A DNA stretch of 64,000 bases from Streptomyces sp. NBS 14/10 (GTDB lineage Bacteria; Actinomycetota; Actinomycetes; Streptomycetales; Streptomycetaceae), in assembly GCF_002224125.1 (NCBI RefSeq), contig NZ_NCSM01000012.1, positions 146,659 to 210,658 of the forward strand. The letters are read 5' to 3'. The first letter of the stretch is position 1. Each line of letters opens with the position of its first letter. The notes under the pieces were generated by a model. The model had not been told where the DNA came from and ran no database searches. It worked only from the letters and a program-made list of their open reading frames with translations. Below are positions 63,667 to 64,000 of the stretch, in pieces. A program made the position numbers and the translations under genes.

Positions 63667-63776
63667 GCCCGGTAGGTGTCCGGCATGCCTTCGATCATCA
63701 CACCCCCATGAAGTCTTCTTTTTTCCGCCTCCCCTGTGACGGTCGGGAGGGGTGCCGGACACCTAGCGGGCATGAG
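63662..63776. repeat. 23/24-bp inverted repeat at two divergent start codons
   Basis: The arm 63662-63685 and the arm 63753-63776 are reverse complements except for one base. Each arm includes the start codon and second codon of its gene (sigma factor left, ctaD right) plus the bases in front. The spacer is 67 bases. It may be a shared promoter/leader element or operator; see findings. Confidence 0.9.
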
Positions 63777-64000
63777 TAACAACAGTGTTGTCGCGGCACC
63801 GGCGCCCCTGCCCACGCGCCGCCCGAGCCCCGGTTCCGCGGCCGTACGGTGGCTGACGACCACCGACCACAAGACGATCGGGACGCTCTACCTCGTCACG
63901 TCGTTCGCGTTCTTCTGCATCGGCGGGATCCTGGCGCTGTTCATGCGCGCCGAGCTGGCCCGCCCGGGCCACCAGATCATGTCGAACGAGCAGTTCAACC
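63772..64000 (+). CDS. ctaD: Cytochrome c oxidase subunit I, 3'-truncated by window edge
   Basis: The first 76 residues are visible. They include the conserved WLTTTDHKTIGTLYLVTSFA that opens actinobacterial aa3-oxidase subunit I and the first transmembrane helix (about 35-58) ending MRAELARPG. ATG 63772 has no strong ribosome binding site, since the preceding bases belong to the long inverted repeat shared with the sigma gene. No other cta gene is in view, so this may be a second copy rather than the main ctaCDFE locus. Confidence 0.9.
   Translation, partial: MSNNSVVAAPAPLPTRRPSPGSAAVRWLTTTDHKTIGTLYLVTSFAFFCIGGILALFMRAELARPGHQIMSNEQFN

Overview
The window is chromosomal DNA from a Streptomyces-type actinomycete. 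The sequence is very GC-rich with strong third-position GC bias. It has many GTG starts and one TTG start, 4-bp ATGA/GTGA overlaps inside operons, Tat signal peptides, several SpoIIE-type phosphatases, and one in-frame TTA codon placed early in a regulator. I see no tRNA, rRNA, CRISPR array or insertion sequence. Many very long antisense open frames exist, but they are GC-bias shadows of the genes listed here.

Left edge (1-5456): two LAL-type LuxR regulators, the first cut by the window edge, and a PAS-LuxR regulator. This is the regulator set of polyene macrolide clusters (PimM/NysRIV-like plus NysRI-III-like), so a polyene-type biosynthetic locus probably continues to the left. A mixed region follows (5527-20232): a membrane-anchored peptidoglycan-binding protein, a small secreted protein, an FAD monooxygenase, an S4/Hsp15-like RNA-binding protein, a dihydrolipoyl dehydrogenase and a Cache-PAS-GAF-SpoIIE-ATPase sensor phosphatase. 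It also holds a three-gene unit (VWA/metallopeptidase-like protein, double AAA+ ATPase, large helical protein) and an unpaired gltD.

20466-27420 contains a small envelope/redox operon (Cys-rich double-psi-barrel protein, Tat protein, MauE-like membrane protein), a five-domain hybrid kinase/phosphatase gene broken by a frameshifting deletion, a YihY-like membrane protein and a secreted allene-oxide-cyclase-like barrel protein. 27484-31261 is a compact minus-strand RiPP operon: a 45-residue Cys-x-Cys-x-Cys precursor, a radical SAM/SPASM maturase, a stand-alone PqqD-type recognition protein and a two-gene ABC exporter. A strong hairpin lies between precursor and maturase.

32619-42159 looks like an undescribed small NRPS-like biosynthetic cluster: an ATP-grasp ligase, a one-module adenylation-carrier-thioesterase protein, an NAD-dependent epimerase/dehydratase, a GNAT-like/PLP aminotransferase fusion, a cupin and a convergent O-carbamoyltransferase. 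A CRP-type palindrome lies in front of the first gene. 42575-55068 is a four-gene operon of secreted glycosidases (GH127-like, GH106-like, GH78, GH106-like). It sits behind a promoter with a perfect LacI-family operator and is predicted to dismantle rhamnose/arabinose-containing plant polysaccharides.

The right end (55115-64000) is envelope and stress biology: a membrane PP2C phosphatase, an Fpg/Nei glycosylase, a class A penicillin-binding protein whose transpeptidase motifs are lost, a CseA-CseB-CseC-like lipoprotein/two-component set, and an ECF sigma factor with its CU044_5270-type partner. The divergent start of cytochrome oxidase subunit I follows. The sigma factor and oxidase starts sit inside the two arms of a 23/24-bp inverted repeat. 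A recurring oddity is short tandem duplication across stop codons at five separate gene ends.
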